DNA from: Thermoanaerobaculia bacterium
GTDB lineage: Bacteria; Acidobacteriota; Thermoanaerobaculia; Gp7-AA8
Reading direction: 5' to 3'
Assembly (NCBI GenBank): GCA_017883235.1
Contig: JADGNY010000073.1
Coordinates: forward strand, 1-35,077
Length of the DNA stretch: 35,077 nucleotides
The notes under the pieces are model-generated. The model made no database searches and was not told the DNA's origin. It saw nothing but the letters and a program-made list of their open reading frames with translations. Shown in pieces: positions 1-7,152 of this stretch (position 1 is its first letter; each line of letters begins with the position of its first letter). The translations under genes were made by a program, and so were the position numbers.

Positions 1-1
1 G

Positions 2-718
2 ATGATCTACGGAGACGGCGACGGAAAGCTCTTCAACCGCTTCACCATCGACCGCGCCGTGATCGGGCACGAGCTGACGCACGGGGTCACCCAGTACACG
101 GCCGCTCTCGAGTATCACGACCAGAGCGGTGCTCTCAACGAGCACATCTCCGATGTCATGGGAATAATGGTCAAGCAGTACGCCCTCGGCCAGACGGCGT
201 TGCAATCCGACTGGCTGATCGGCCGCGGTCTCCTCGGCCCGAACGTGCGGGGCAACGCCATCCGCTCGATGAAGGCCCCGGGCACCGCCTACGACGATCC
301 GTTGCTCGGGAAAGATCCGCAGCCGGCCCACATGCGCGGCTACGTGACCGGTTCCGACGACGACGGCGGGGTGCACATCAACTCGGGGATCCCGAACCGT
401 GCCTTCTACCTCGCGGCGGTGGCGCTGGGCGGCTTCACCTGGGTGGTTGTGGGACGCATCTGGTACCGCGTGCTGACGGAGAAGCTGTTTCCAACGGCGC
501 AGTTCACGGACTTCGCCCTGGCCACCGTGGCCATGGCCGGCGAGCTGTACGGCATCGGCGGGCAGGTGCAGACGACGATCGCGGAAGCGTGGTCGGCCGT
601 CGGCCTCCCTGTTCCGCCGAGGGTGAGCAAACGTGCCGCGATCAAACCGCCCCGCCCCGCGGAGCGGCCGGTGCGCCGGCTCCGGCGCGGCGAATGGCGC
701 GAGCGCAAGGCTGCATGA
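2..718 (+). CDS. M4 family (thermolysin/protealysin-like) metalloprotease, C-terminal part
   Basis: The reading frame is open at the left edge, so the N-terminal part and propeptide lie outside the window. The visible 238 residues carry the zinc-binding HELTH motif (residues 23-27), the third zinc ligand Glu47 in GALNEHISD, and the catalytic His125 in GGVHINSG. These are the diagnostic motifs of peptidase family M4 in the expected order and spacing. M4 enzymes are secreted neutral endopeptidases using one zinc and several calcium ions. The last about 35 residues form a Pro/Arg-rich basic tail beyond the usual M4 fold, which is odd. A hairpin follows the stop. No emfourin-like inhibitor gene is recognisable next door. 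Family assignment is firm; whether this member is exported cannot be judged without the N-terminus. Confidence 0.93.
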   Translation: MIYGDGDGKLFNRFTIDRAVIGHELTHGVTQYTAALEYHDQSGALNEHISDVMGIMVKQYALGQTALQSDWLIGRGLLGPNVRGNAIRSMKAPGTAYDDPLLGKDPQPAHMRGYVTGSDDDGGVHINSGIPNRAFYLAAVALGGFTWVVVGRIWYRVLTEKLFPTAQFTDFALATVAMAGELYGIGGQVQTTIAEAWSAVGLPVPPRVSKRAAIKPPRPAERPVRRLRRGEWRERKAA

Positions 719-743
719 CTGAGTAGTTGACCTGTCAACCGAC

Positions 744-770
744 GCGCGGGCGTTCCGATCACGCCCGCGC
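744..770. terminator. GC-rich hairpin after the M4 protease
   Basis: A perfect 10-bp stem (744-753 with 761-770) has a 7-nt loop and lies 26 nt after the protease stop. There is no T-tract, so it is a possible terminator or mRNA-stabilising hairpin rather than a classical intrinsic terminator. A smaller palindrome (GTTGAC-CT-GTCAAC, 726-739) lies just before it. Confidence 0.45.
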
Positions 771-776
771 AATGTG

Positions 777-798
777 GCACAGACACTCTTGTCTGTGC
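777..798. repeat. Dispersed palindromic repeat (GCACAGACA arms), copy 1
   Basis: Arms GCACAGACA and TGTCTGTGC are separated by CTCT. The same palindrome recurs at 22573-22596 and, inverted, at 22651-22674. Here it sits just upstream of the ribosome-binding site of the following small gene. Three near-identical copies in one window indicate a genome-wide REP-like family. Confidence 0.75.
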
Positions 799-813
799 TG
801 GAAAGGAAAAACC

Positions 814-1188
814 ATGAGCACTGGACAGCAACACGAGAACAAAACACCCGATCTCTCCTTCGAGAGCATCGACGACCAGATCAACGACTACGTGAACCTG
901 TTTCTCGACGAGTTCGAGTCGCTGGACACGTTCGGAGAGGGAGCCGTGGCCACGCCGCAGACGGCGGCCGACCGCGCCCAGCGTCTGATGACGACGTACG
1001 CCGGAGTCCGTCCGATCCTGCTGGCGCTGGCGGCGGTGCCGCTGGTCCCGGAGACCTGGCGCGCCGCGATCAGCGTCTTCGTGGCCTCGCTGGACGGCGT
1101 GACCGCCAGCTTCAAGGCCGGCAAGGACCTCGCCGTCGGCAACGGCGGATCCACAGTCGAAATGGAGCCCAAGCTCCCGGTCGGCTGA
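814..1188 (+). CDS. Small protein of unknown function, paralogue A
   Basis: The product is 124 aa with no signal peptide. The start was chosen because GAAAGGA lies 7 nt upstream of ATG 814; the open frame extends further but has no better site. The N-terminal third is acidic (SFESIDDQIND..., residues 14-45). A hydrophobic central stretch (RPILLALAAVPLVP) is followed by a possible amphipathic helix and a short C-terminal EPKLPVG tail. It is clearly homologous to the next gene, sharing SFESIDD/TFESIDD, RPILLA and the LPV ending. I do not recognise a named family. A cytoplasmic or membrane-peripheral protein is the most one can say. Confidence 0.75.
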   Translation: MSTGQQHENKTPDLSFESIDDQINDYVNLFLDEFESLDTFGEGAVATPQTAADRAQRLMTTYAGVRPILLALAAVPLVPETWRAAISVFVASLDGVTASFKAGKDLAVGNGGSTVEMEPKLPVG

Positions 1189-1197
1189 TGCAGTAGC

Positions 1198-1226
1198 GCC
1201 GGGGCCCGCGGGACGCGGGCCCCGGC
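1198..1226. terminator. Perfect 13-bp GC hairpin between paralogues
   Basis: The stem 1198-1210 / 1214-1226 is perfectly paired around a GGA loop, 9 nt after the stop of paralogue A. A near-identical hairpin follows paralogue B (1583-1610), so gene plus hairpin was duplicated as a unit. There is no strong T-run. Confidence 0.6.
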
Positions 1227-1257
1227 ATTTACCTCAACGAAAACGAAAGGAACCATC

Positions 1258-1551
1258 ATGAAAACGATCGACAACGAGGAAGTCACTTTCGAGAGCATCG
1301 ACGACCACTTCTACAAATTCGACGGGGCAGAGGTGAAACTGAATCCGGAGCTGGAGTTCGTCAACCGCGCCGAGCTTCTCACCACCGCCTTCACCCTCGC
1401 CCGCCCGATCCTCCTGGCGATGATCGCCACCCCGCTGATCCCGGAGCGGTGGCAGGAGGCCGTCGATACGCTCGTGTCCGCGCTGGATGGCGTAGCCGCG
1501 GATGCGAAGGATTCAGCGGGGGAGTGGGAGGGGGAGTTGCCGGTTTGCTGA
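1258..1551 (+). CDS. Small protein of unknown function, paralogue B
   Basis: The product is 97 aa. GAAAGGAACC precedes ATG 1258 at good spacing. It shares with paralogue A the N-terminal TFESIDD motif, the central ARPILLAMIATPLIPERWQ segment, a helix containing SALDGV, and the ending GELPVC. It is shorter, lacking part of the linker. The central segment is hydrophobic but too short and proline-broken to be a convincing transmembrane helix. The family is unrecognised. Tandem copies with shared hairpins suggest recent local expansion. Confidence 0.75.
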   Translation: MKTIDNEEVTFESIDDHFYKFDGAEVKLNPELEFVNRAELLTTAFTLARPILLAMIATPLIPERWQEAVDTLVSALDGVAADAKDSAGEWEGELPVC

Positions 1552-1582
1552 GGGTCACATGCGGCAATGACCGAGCGGTAGT

Positions 1583-1610
1583 GCCGGGGCCCGCGAAAGC
1601 GGGCTCCGGC
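1583..1610. terminator. GC hairpin with GAAA loop after paralogue B
   Basis: A 12-bp stem (1583-1594 / 1599-1610, one G-T pair) is closed by a GAAA tetraloop and followed by CTTTCG. It closely matches the hairpin after paralogue A. Confidence 0.6.
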
Positions 1611-1645
1611 CTTTCGTCGCGACTACACGTCGCCCACTTCTGCGG

Positions 1646-1890
1646 ACTATCGATGACCACATTGACCGATTCGACTGGCCTGACGAGCTGTCGCTTATCT
1701 TCCAACCATCCGACCGCGAGCACCTCGAAGCGCATTTACGCTGTCCCGCCCGGTCCTCATGGCGATGATCGCCACACCGCTCATCCACGAAAAGTGCCAG
1801 GCGACCATCGATCCACTTGTGGTGGCGATGGATGGGTGGTGGGTGGCGGAGGGCGGGAGGTGTATAGAAGGGGAGTTGCCGGATTGCTGA
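1646..1890 (+). pseudogene. Broken third copy of the small-protein family
   Basis: In one frame 1646-1731 reads TIDDHIDRFDWPDELS..., matching the SIDDHFYKFD start of paralogue B. From 1732 the next frame reads AFTLSRPVLMAMIATPLIHEK and ends GELPDC before TGA 1888-1890, nearly identical to the C-terminus of paralogue B. A frameshift near 1731 and the absence of an in-frame ATG show that it is decayed. This explains the otherwise empty stretch between the hairpin and the RT gene. Confidence 0.8.
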
Positions 1891-2109
1891 GGTGCGTACG
1901 GACGTCCTCGAAACCGCGGTGGAATCCGGAGCACGAGATCCGAGCGTGCCAGAGCGGGTCCGACGCCAGCGACAGTAGACAAGGCACTGTCATCGATCCA
2001 GCGCTGCATCTTCATCAGCGGCTCCCATGCCGGAGAAAATCCGCTTGGTCAGCACTTATCGGTCTATGATTGACACCTCACAGCCGCGACGGTTGTGTGC
2101 CGCAAGCGT

Positions 2110-3678
2110 ATGAACCAAGAGATTGATGGCGTGGAGCTAGATCTTGACATGGCAGCACTTCGTCTGAAAAGCGACTTGCGTGACGATTGGTTTCCCGATC
2201 CCGTTCGATACGCGGACCTATTAACAACCGAATCCGTATCGAGACAATTCAAGGACGGATATGCTCCCCAATCCGCGCTCGAAGTCAATGTCCCCAAAAG
2301 CGGCTTCACACTCAGGTATTCGCTCGAACAATGTATCTCGGATCGTATCGCATATCAGGCGATCGTAGACACCCTCGACCATCTCGACGGCGCGCTCGCT
2401 CCGCAAGTCTACGGATATCGTGTCAGACGTGGTCGCGGGGCTCAGATGTTTCTGCCGAAGGTACAGCTGTGGCTCGACTTCAATAGCGAAGTTCGCGTGC
2501 GTGCCCGGGATTGCTCTGGGGTCTTGCTCGCAACTGACGTTCAAAACTTTTTCGAGGGCATTAGGCATGCGGAGCTACTTGCAGACATTGAGAGACTTGG
2601 CAAGGTTACGCTCGCGCAGCGACGACTTCTACAACGCATGCTAAGCGCGTGGTCCAGGTACGACGGTTTTGCGCTACCTCAGAACAGAGACGCATCGTCA
2701 TTCCTGGCGAACATCTACCTACAGCAAACCGACGCTGACATGTTGGACAAAGGCTACGAGTACTTCCGATATATGGATGACATTCGAGTTGTCTGCAAAG
2801 ATCGCTTCGCTGCCCGTCGAGCGCTCTTCGACCTTATCGGGAGTCTGCGGCATCGGCACCTAAATGTGAACGCGAGCAAGACCATGATTTTCGATTCCGG
2901 GGACACGGACAAACTTGATCAATTTGTCCCTACGCCCGACCTTGATGTCGAACGGTTTGACGCGGCCGCACGTACGCGGCTCGGCTCTGATCCGCAATCG
3001 ATTGAGCTCCTGAAGGCGAAGACCGAGCGGCTTGTCGCGTCAGGAGCCTTCGGTGAGCGATCGTTCCGCGCCTGTCTAAGCCGCCTGCGACGCGTCGCGA
3101 ATAGCTTCGATGGACAAGGCCTTGACTATTCGGCTGTGACAGACGGTCTAGTCGCGGCCATCGTAGACTACCCATGGCTCACTGACGAGATGGCCGCGTT
3201 TCTTCGCCATGGAAACGTTTCAACCCGTCACGTTGAACCTCTCTCGATGATAGTTGTCGATCCAGATACCTATATCTACTCCTGGCAGAGCTATCACGTA
3301 TGGATTCTTCTCGCCGCGCTCGGAATCCACAGCCGTGAGTTGCGGCTGTCTGCGCAGTTGCAAGCCGGAAGTGCAAACGAACCCGCTCGCGCAGCGGGTG
3401 CTCTTACCTACCTAGGGGCGTGTGGCAGCGATGAAGACCGTATTCGCGTAGCACGAGAAATCAGTCAAATGCCGGAACACCGACTAATAAGGCGAGCGGC
3501 CGTTCTCGCGACGCAAGAACTAGACGGTTTCTATGTCGATCGATACCTCTCGAACCTTAGACCCGATGAAGTACGCCTCCGTGAATACGTACGCGGGCAA
3601 CCGAAGCCGATGTATGTGGCTGACGAACCGCGCCGTCGACTTTCGCACCTCAACGTTGACCTCCCAGATGAATACTGA
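2110..3678 (+). CDS. Reverse transcriptase of unknown-group (UG)/defence type
   Basis: The product is 522 aa. The RT palm motifs are complete: VPKSGFTLRYSL (61-72, RT1/2 region), motif A ATDVQNFFEGI with Asp143, PQNRDASSFLA (190-200, motif B), YMDD (221-224) with both catalytic Asp, and NVNASKT (motif D). There is no group II intron maturase or endonuclease domain and no retron-style short architecture. Residues about 290-522 are helical and HEAT-like (for example AGALTYLGACGSDEDRIRVAREI), as in Abi/UG RTs that act in phage defence. ATG 2110 is preferred; a GTG at 2095 is possible and no strong Shine-Dalgarno is seen. The last 11 nt overlap the polymerase gene, so the two are co-translated. 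Base composition is visibly less GC-rich than the flanks, suggesting transfer. The exact UG class cannot be assigned by eye. Confidence 0.9.
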   Translation: MNQEIDGVELDLDMAALRLKSDLRDDWFPDPVRYADLLTTESVSRQFKDGYAPQSALEVNVPKSGFTLRYSLEQCISDRIAYQAIVDTLDHLDGALAPQVYGYRVRRGRGAQMFLPKVQLWLDFNSEVRVRARDCSGVLLATDVQNFFEGIRHAELLADIERLGKVTLAQRRLLQRMLSAWSRYDGFALPQNRDASSFLANIYLQQTDADMLDKGYEYFRYMDDIRVVCKDRFAARRALFDLIGSLRHRHLNVNASKTMIFDSGDTDKLDQFVPTPDLDVERFDAAARTRLGSDPQSIELLKAKTERLVASGAFGERSFRACLSRLRRVANSFDGQGLDYSAVTDGLVAAIVDYPWLTDEMAAFLRHGNVSTRHVEPLSMIVVDPDTYIYSWQSYHVWILLAALGIHSRELRLSAQLQAGSANEPARAAGALTYLGACGSDEDRIRVAREISQMPEHRLIRRAAVLATQELDGFYVDRYLSNLRPDEVRLREYVRGQPKPMYVADEPRRRLSHLNVDLPDEY

Positions 3679-5317
3679 AGAAGCTCGATATCTCGCATAC
3701 ATCTATACCCCGTACGAACAGAACCCTCGCCTACGTGTGTTCTTAGGCGATGGCGATTCTGACCTAGCGGAGCTTCCGTTACGGGCGATAAGTCGTGCCA
3801 AAGGTACCTTGGTCTCTTACGAACTACCGACGCTCGCACCATTCTTCGGCGATGAGCAACTCGCGCTGCCGCCACAGATTATAGATCTCACCGAGGCGGC
3901 CCGACTGATTCGCGGCCGCCCAGCTTCATCGCCGGATCACTGTGCGATCTGGAATTTGCTGCGACGGGAGACGCAGCATGGAGCTGCCGCGATACAGCTA
4001 CAGAGTTTGATTTTTCGTCATTGCGGTAGGGAGGACGAGGGCGGTTATGATGTTGTTCCACTAATGGTCGAGTTCCTTCGAGGTGTTCGCGAATTATGGC
4101 TACGAACGCGGGACCAACTCGAAACGAGCGGTGAGTTGGGACGTTTCGAGGCCGTGGAGCAACCGGTAGGTATAGTGCTTCTCAATGCGCAGAAGCGTGG
4201 TATTCGCTTCGATCGCTTCGAGGTGAATCGGCGTCTCGGCGAGCTAGGAACAGCGATGGCGCGGTCAGCTGCGGCCCTTCGAGCGAACTGGAACGTACGA
4301 AGGGCAACCGACTCGTCCCAGCTAGTCCAGGCGCTCGGGTATGACAAACGCGTCCGAGTCGACGAAGTGCTACGCCAACCGGCTCTGGCAATAGCCATTC
4401 GAGCGCGGTTGGACGCCGCGCTCGACTTGCTACCGAAAGATCACGCGCTGGCTGGCGAAATCAAACGGTTCCGAGCATCGTCGCATGATAAGTCTATTCT
4501 GCTCAACATGTCAGCTAGGGTAGCTGATCGTGTTCACCCGCCTTTCACGGTGATGGGCACCGTTACAGGCCGCGCTCTCGCTCGCACGCCGGCGCTGCAG
4601 TATCTGAGCCGGTCGACACGGTCAGTTCTTTGTGCAGACGAAGGAAAACAACTGCTCTACCCGGACTTCTCGCAATTCGAGCCCGGGATTCTGGCAGAAG
4701 ACAGCGGCGACGAGAGGCTGCGACAAGACTTCAATACCGATGACCTGTACGTAACACTGTCGCAAAGGGTGTTCGGAGCGACTGACCGTCGCAAAGAGGC
4801 GAAGCTAGTCTTTCTATCGTTTTGCTATGGGATGAGCGCGGCTCGGGCTGCGGAACTGATCGCACCTGATCCTGGAGCTACCTCGGATGTCGAAAGCCTG
4901 ATCGCAACATTCTTCGAGGAATACTCACGGTTAGAAGCCTGGCGTCGAGGCATTTATGCGCAACTCGAACGTGACGGGCGTATCGGATCTCGTTATGGTA
5001 ATTATCGTTATCGAGTCCGGGTTGAGGGGAGTCTCAACTCCTCCGAGCGCCGGTGGAGTATGAGCCAGAGGATCCAGGGCACGGCATCGCTAATTCTGAA
5101 GCGAGCTATGCTAAGAGTTGACAGCGCAGGCATTGCCGAGTTATTGCTACCAATGCATGACGCAGCGCTGTACCAAGTCGATGCCACGACCGCGGAAGAG
5201 GCAAAGGCCAGAATCGAACGAGAGTTTGTATCAGCGTTTGTTGACGAATGTCCGCATCTGAAGCCACGAGTCAAATTCGAAGAGTTTGCTGGTGCCGCGA
5301 CGCCTTCATCAGCCTAG
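3668..5317 (+). CDS. Family A (PolA-like) DNA polymerase paired with the RT
   Basis: The product is 549 aa, shorter than Pol I. The polymerase motifs are in order: TGRALARTPALQYLS (300-314, cf. TGRLSS.PNLQNIP), motif A DFSQFEPGILA (Asp333, Glu338 kept, usual Arg replaced), O-helix RRKEAKLVFLSFCYG (374-388; Arg, Lys379, Tyr387-Gly388 kept), RIQGTASLILKRAM (468-481), and motif C PMHDAALYQV (His497, Asp498; the usual HDE Glu is Ala499). Both metal-binding Asp are therefore present. The first about 160 residues weakly resemble a degenerate DnaQ-type exonuclease fold without a DxE motif. There is no 5' nuclease domain. ATG 3668 overlaps the RT stop by 11 nt. The open frame extends upstream to 3533 inside the RT, but the overlap start is more plausible. 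Its role is probably to act with the RT, for example in second-strand or templated synthesis (inference). Confidence 0.88.
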   Translation: MNTEEARYLAYIYTPYEQNPRLRVFLGDGDSDLAELPLRAISRAKGTLVSYELPTLAPFFGDEQLALPPQIIDLTEAARLIRGRPASSPDHCAIWNLLRRETQHGAAAIQLQSLIFRHCGREDEGGYDVVPLMVEFLRGVRELWLRTRDQLETSGELGRFEAVEQPVGIVLLNAQKRGIRFDRFEVNRRLGELGTAMARSAAALRANWNVRRATDSSQLVQALGYDKRVRVDEVLRQPALAIAIRARLDAALDLLPKDHALAGEIKRFRASSHDKSILLNMSARVADRVHPPFTVMGTVTGRALARTPALQYLSRSTRSVLCADEGKQLLYPDFSQFEPGILAEDSGDERLRQDFNTDDLYVTLSQRVFGATDRRKEAKLVFLSFCYGMSAARAAELIAPDPGATSDVESLIATFFEEYSRLEAWRRGIYAQLERDGRIGSRYGNYRYRVRVEGSLNSSERRWSMSQRIQGTASLILKRAMLRVDSAGIAELLLPMHDAALYQVDATTAEEAKARIEREFVSAFVDECPHLKPRVKFEEFAGAATPSSA

Positions 5318-6132
5318 GGGCGACCCTGCAGTTGCCAGAGCGCGTTCAGGCGGGAGCGTTTTAGCCGGTAGATGGAATCCGGGATCAACGGGCCACAAGA
5401 GCGAGCGTTCTGATAGTCATAAAGTGCGCCCAGCCGCCGCGCAAGTTCGTCAGAGGCCCGCATCGAGGAGACGAGCAGTACCGCGTACTTTGATCGCTCG
5501 TAGAGCTGGTAATATGCGTGTGTCAGCTTCACAAGACCGGCTGAAAAAACTGTCATCAAAACTGCCGTCACGACACGTGCGACCGTTAGGCGCGACTGTG
5601 TCGATACGACCGTGATCGTAGCGATTATGAGGAAGCTGACACTGACACAAACGAGGCACGCCACGGCAAGGGCAAGCCATTTGAACGTGATCAAAGCGAG
5701 CTGCTGCGTCCACCAGGCTGATTCTTTCAAGTTGTCAAAGGCGCGTGCAGTGCCCGGTGGTTCCTGGCTTGCGAAGCGTTTGGGCGTTGTTTTCGATGGC
5801 TGTTCGAACTTCTCAGGAACCGTCGCGAGGATGTCGGCCAAGGAAGTCCTGTCGGCCTCCCACCCGAAGCCATCGCTCATTTCAATCATTCTCAGGATGC
5901 GATCCGCGCGGCCCTTGACGATGTCGGAGCGAAGAGTACAAATCTCGGGAGCAAATGCGAGCGGAGCGATGATGAATGGAACGGCCAATGCGAAATCTGG
6001 GAAGATGGCTAGCAATCCAACGCCCGCTGTGGCGAAGCGACTTGTGACTCCTGCGGCGAACCAACGCTTCGCTGACGTGAAGAGCCGATCGTCTAACTGA
6101 GCGAGATTAGGAGCGGCGTATGCCTCTGTCAT
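5314..6132 (-). CDS. Four-transmembrane-helix protein, putative defence effector
   Basis: The product is 272 aa. Hydrophobic pairs at about 33-63 and 148-206 give four membrane segments in a 2+2 arrangement. Between them is a soluble block with GFGWEADRTSLADIL and NLKESAWWTQQL. After the last helix is a charged C-terminal region ending ...RLKRSRLNALWQ. I recognise this pattern from a widespread family of uncharacterised four-helix membrane proteins and cannot supply a family name. The S-4TM/SLATT pore-forming effectors of nucleotide- and RT-linked conflict systems are a possible but unproven relation. It is convergent with the polymerase gene, and both stop codons share CTAG 5314-5317. ATG 6132 has no clear Shine-Dalgarno. 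Composition matches the RT-Pol block. Confidence 0.7.
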   Translation of the reverse strand: MTEAYAAPNLAQLDDRLFTSAKRWFAAGVTSRFATAGVGLLAIFPDFALAVPFIIAPLAFAPEICTLRSDIVKGRADRILRMIEMSDGFGWEADRTSLADILATVPEKFEQPSKTTPKRFASQEPPGTARAFDNLKESAWWTQQLALITFKWLALAVACLVCVSVSFLIIATITVVSTQSRLTVARVVTAVLMTVFSAGLVKLTHAYYQLYERSKYAVLLVSSMRASDELARRLGALYDYQNARSCGPLIPDSIYRLKRSRLNALWQLQGRP

Positions 6133-6223
6133 CGTACATTTGTACCACAAAAATAGCGTAATACCGTGACAGCAGGAAGCAGAGTATCCAATGACGGATT
6201 CGCAGTTTCGCATGCGCCGAGAG

Positions 6224-6435
6224 CTACTGCGGCCACCGAAGCGCGGCGGTGAAGCCCGGTATCGCTGTGGCCAGGTACTCCGAGTGCGCGGAGACGACAT
6301 CCAGCAGCTCGCGGGCGAGGACGGCGTCGACGGACTTGCCGTCGCGGTCGGCGAGGCGTTCCATGGCCAGGATCTCGAGGCGGGGGATGCGCACTTCCAG
6401 GTCGGCCAGGCAGAGGAGCTCGGGGATGGCGTCGG
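6224..6435. repeat. 212-bp direct repeat, left copy
   Basis: It aligns base for base with 7885-8096 at constant offset 1661, about 96% identical by my count. The pair encloses 6436-7884. Confidence 0.9.
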
Positions 6436-6649
6436 GACCGCAAGCGGTACCGTCGCGACTAGGTTCGAGGGCCGAGGAAGTGCTGTAGCTGCGAATCACA
6501 GCGATCGCGCTGCTCGATACCGCGTGCTGCGTGTTCGGGCTGTTTGTTGGGAGATCGTACGAGTCCACGTTGCGATCGACGACACGCGCCTGCTCGAACT
6601 GATGGTAGTCGGTCAGGTAGGTGTGGCGGTGCATGACGATTGAAACCAT
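6224..6649 (-). pseudogene. Truncated or chimeric second copy of the 7885-8274 gene
   Basis: The last about 70 codons (6224-6435) repeat the C-terminal part of the minus-strand gene at 7885-8274 with about nine mismatches in 212 bp. Shared text includes LADLEVRIPRLEILA and the ending AALRWPQ. Upstream of codon PDAIPEL the sequence is unrelated. The frame continues for about 70 codons to an ATG near 6649, giving a chimeric ORF of unclear reality. Most likely it is a 5'-truncated duplicate. It marks the left border of the two-gene membrane cassette. Confidence 0.7.
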
Positions 6650-6696
6650 CCGAAAATGGAAGCTGGCCACAGGTAAGCTATGATGGCAGTATCTGA
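6436..6696. other. Intergenic stretch between duplicate and membrane cassette
   Basis: Apart from the dubious N-terminal half of the chimeric ORF on the minus strand, I see no recognisable gene, hairpin or promoter. The sequence is of mixed composition and leads directly into the 6697 gene. Confidence 0.4.
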
Positions 6697-7152
6697 ATGA
6701 TCGATCGAACTGCGGAGCGCTCCAAGCGTGCGAGTGGAGAACGGACTGGGCAGGCGGAGTTGCAGCTCCGGGAGTTGGAGGCAAATTTTCGCTTCAAGAT
6801 CCGGGTTGTCGATGGCGCCTTCAGCTTTCTGCGCACCGCCGCCCGGTGCAGTGCTTGGGTAGTTGCCCTCTACGTTACCGGGCTCGGGCTCGCGCCATTC
6901 GCCGGCAAGAATACGGCTGTGGTCGCTCTGGTTAGGAGCATGATTGAGTTCCGCGCTGACCGGTACATACTAGGTATAGTTTCGGCTCTAACCGGCGGTT
7001 GCTGGTGGCGGGAGCGCCGCAAAAGACTTAGATTGATCCAAGAGTGGGGACCGTACATCAAAGAGTTGGAGGAGAAGGTGACGCCGGACCGCTCATCAAG
7101 CGGGCTACAGATCAACGGACGACCAACAAAAGAGGACGCAGATGCACTTTGA
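6697..7152 (+). CDS. Two-TM membrane protein of unknown function (cassette gene 1)
   Basis: The product is 151 aa. A charged, probably coiled N-terminus (1-48) is followed by hydrophobic segments at about 50-70 and 89-104, then CWWRERRKRLRLIQ and a helical, charged tail (EELEEK-like). The topology, two helices close together flanked by basic residues and a cytoplasmic coiled coil, is of the SLATT-like kind, but no family can be claimed. ATG 6697 lacks a strong Shine-Dalgarno. Its stop overlaps the next gene by 11 nt, so the two are translationally coupled. Composition is less GC-rich than the chromosome. Confidence 0.65.
   Translation: MIDRTAERSKRASGERTGQAELQLRELEANFRFKIRVVDGAFSFLRTAARCSAWVVALYVTGLGLAPFAGKNTAVVALVRSMIEFRADRYILGIVSALTGGCWWRERRKRLRLIQEWGPYIKELEEKVTPDRSSSGLQINGRPTKEDADAL

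Noticed and set aside
1449-2069. 206-codon plus-strand ORF over the small-gene region
   Set aside because: It runs out of frame through paralogue B, the hairpin and the decayed copy; no coherent protein features.
2069-2074. TTGACA as a -35 box for the RT
   Set aside because: No acceptable -10 element lies 16-18 nt downstream.
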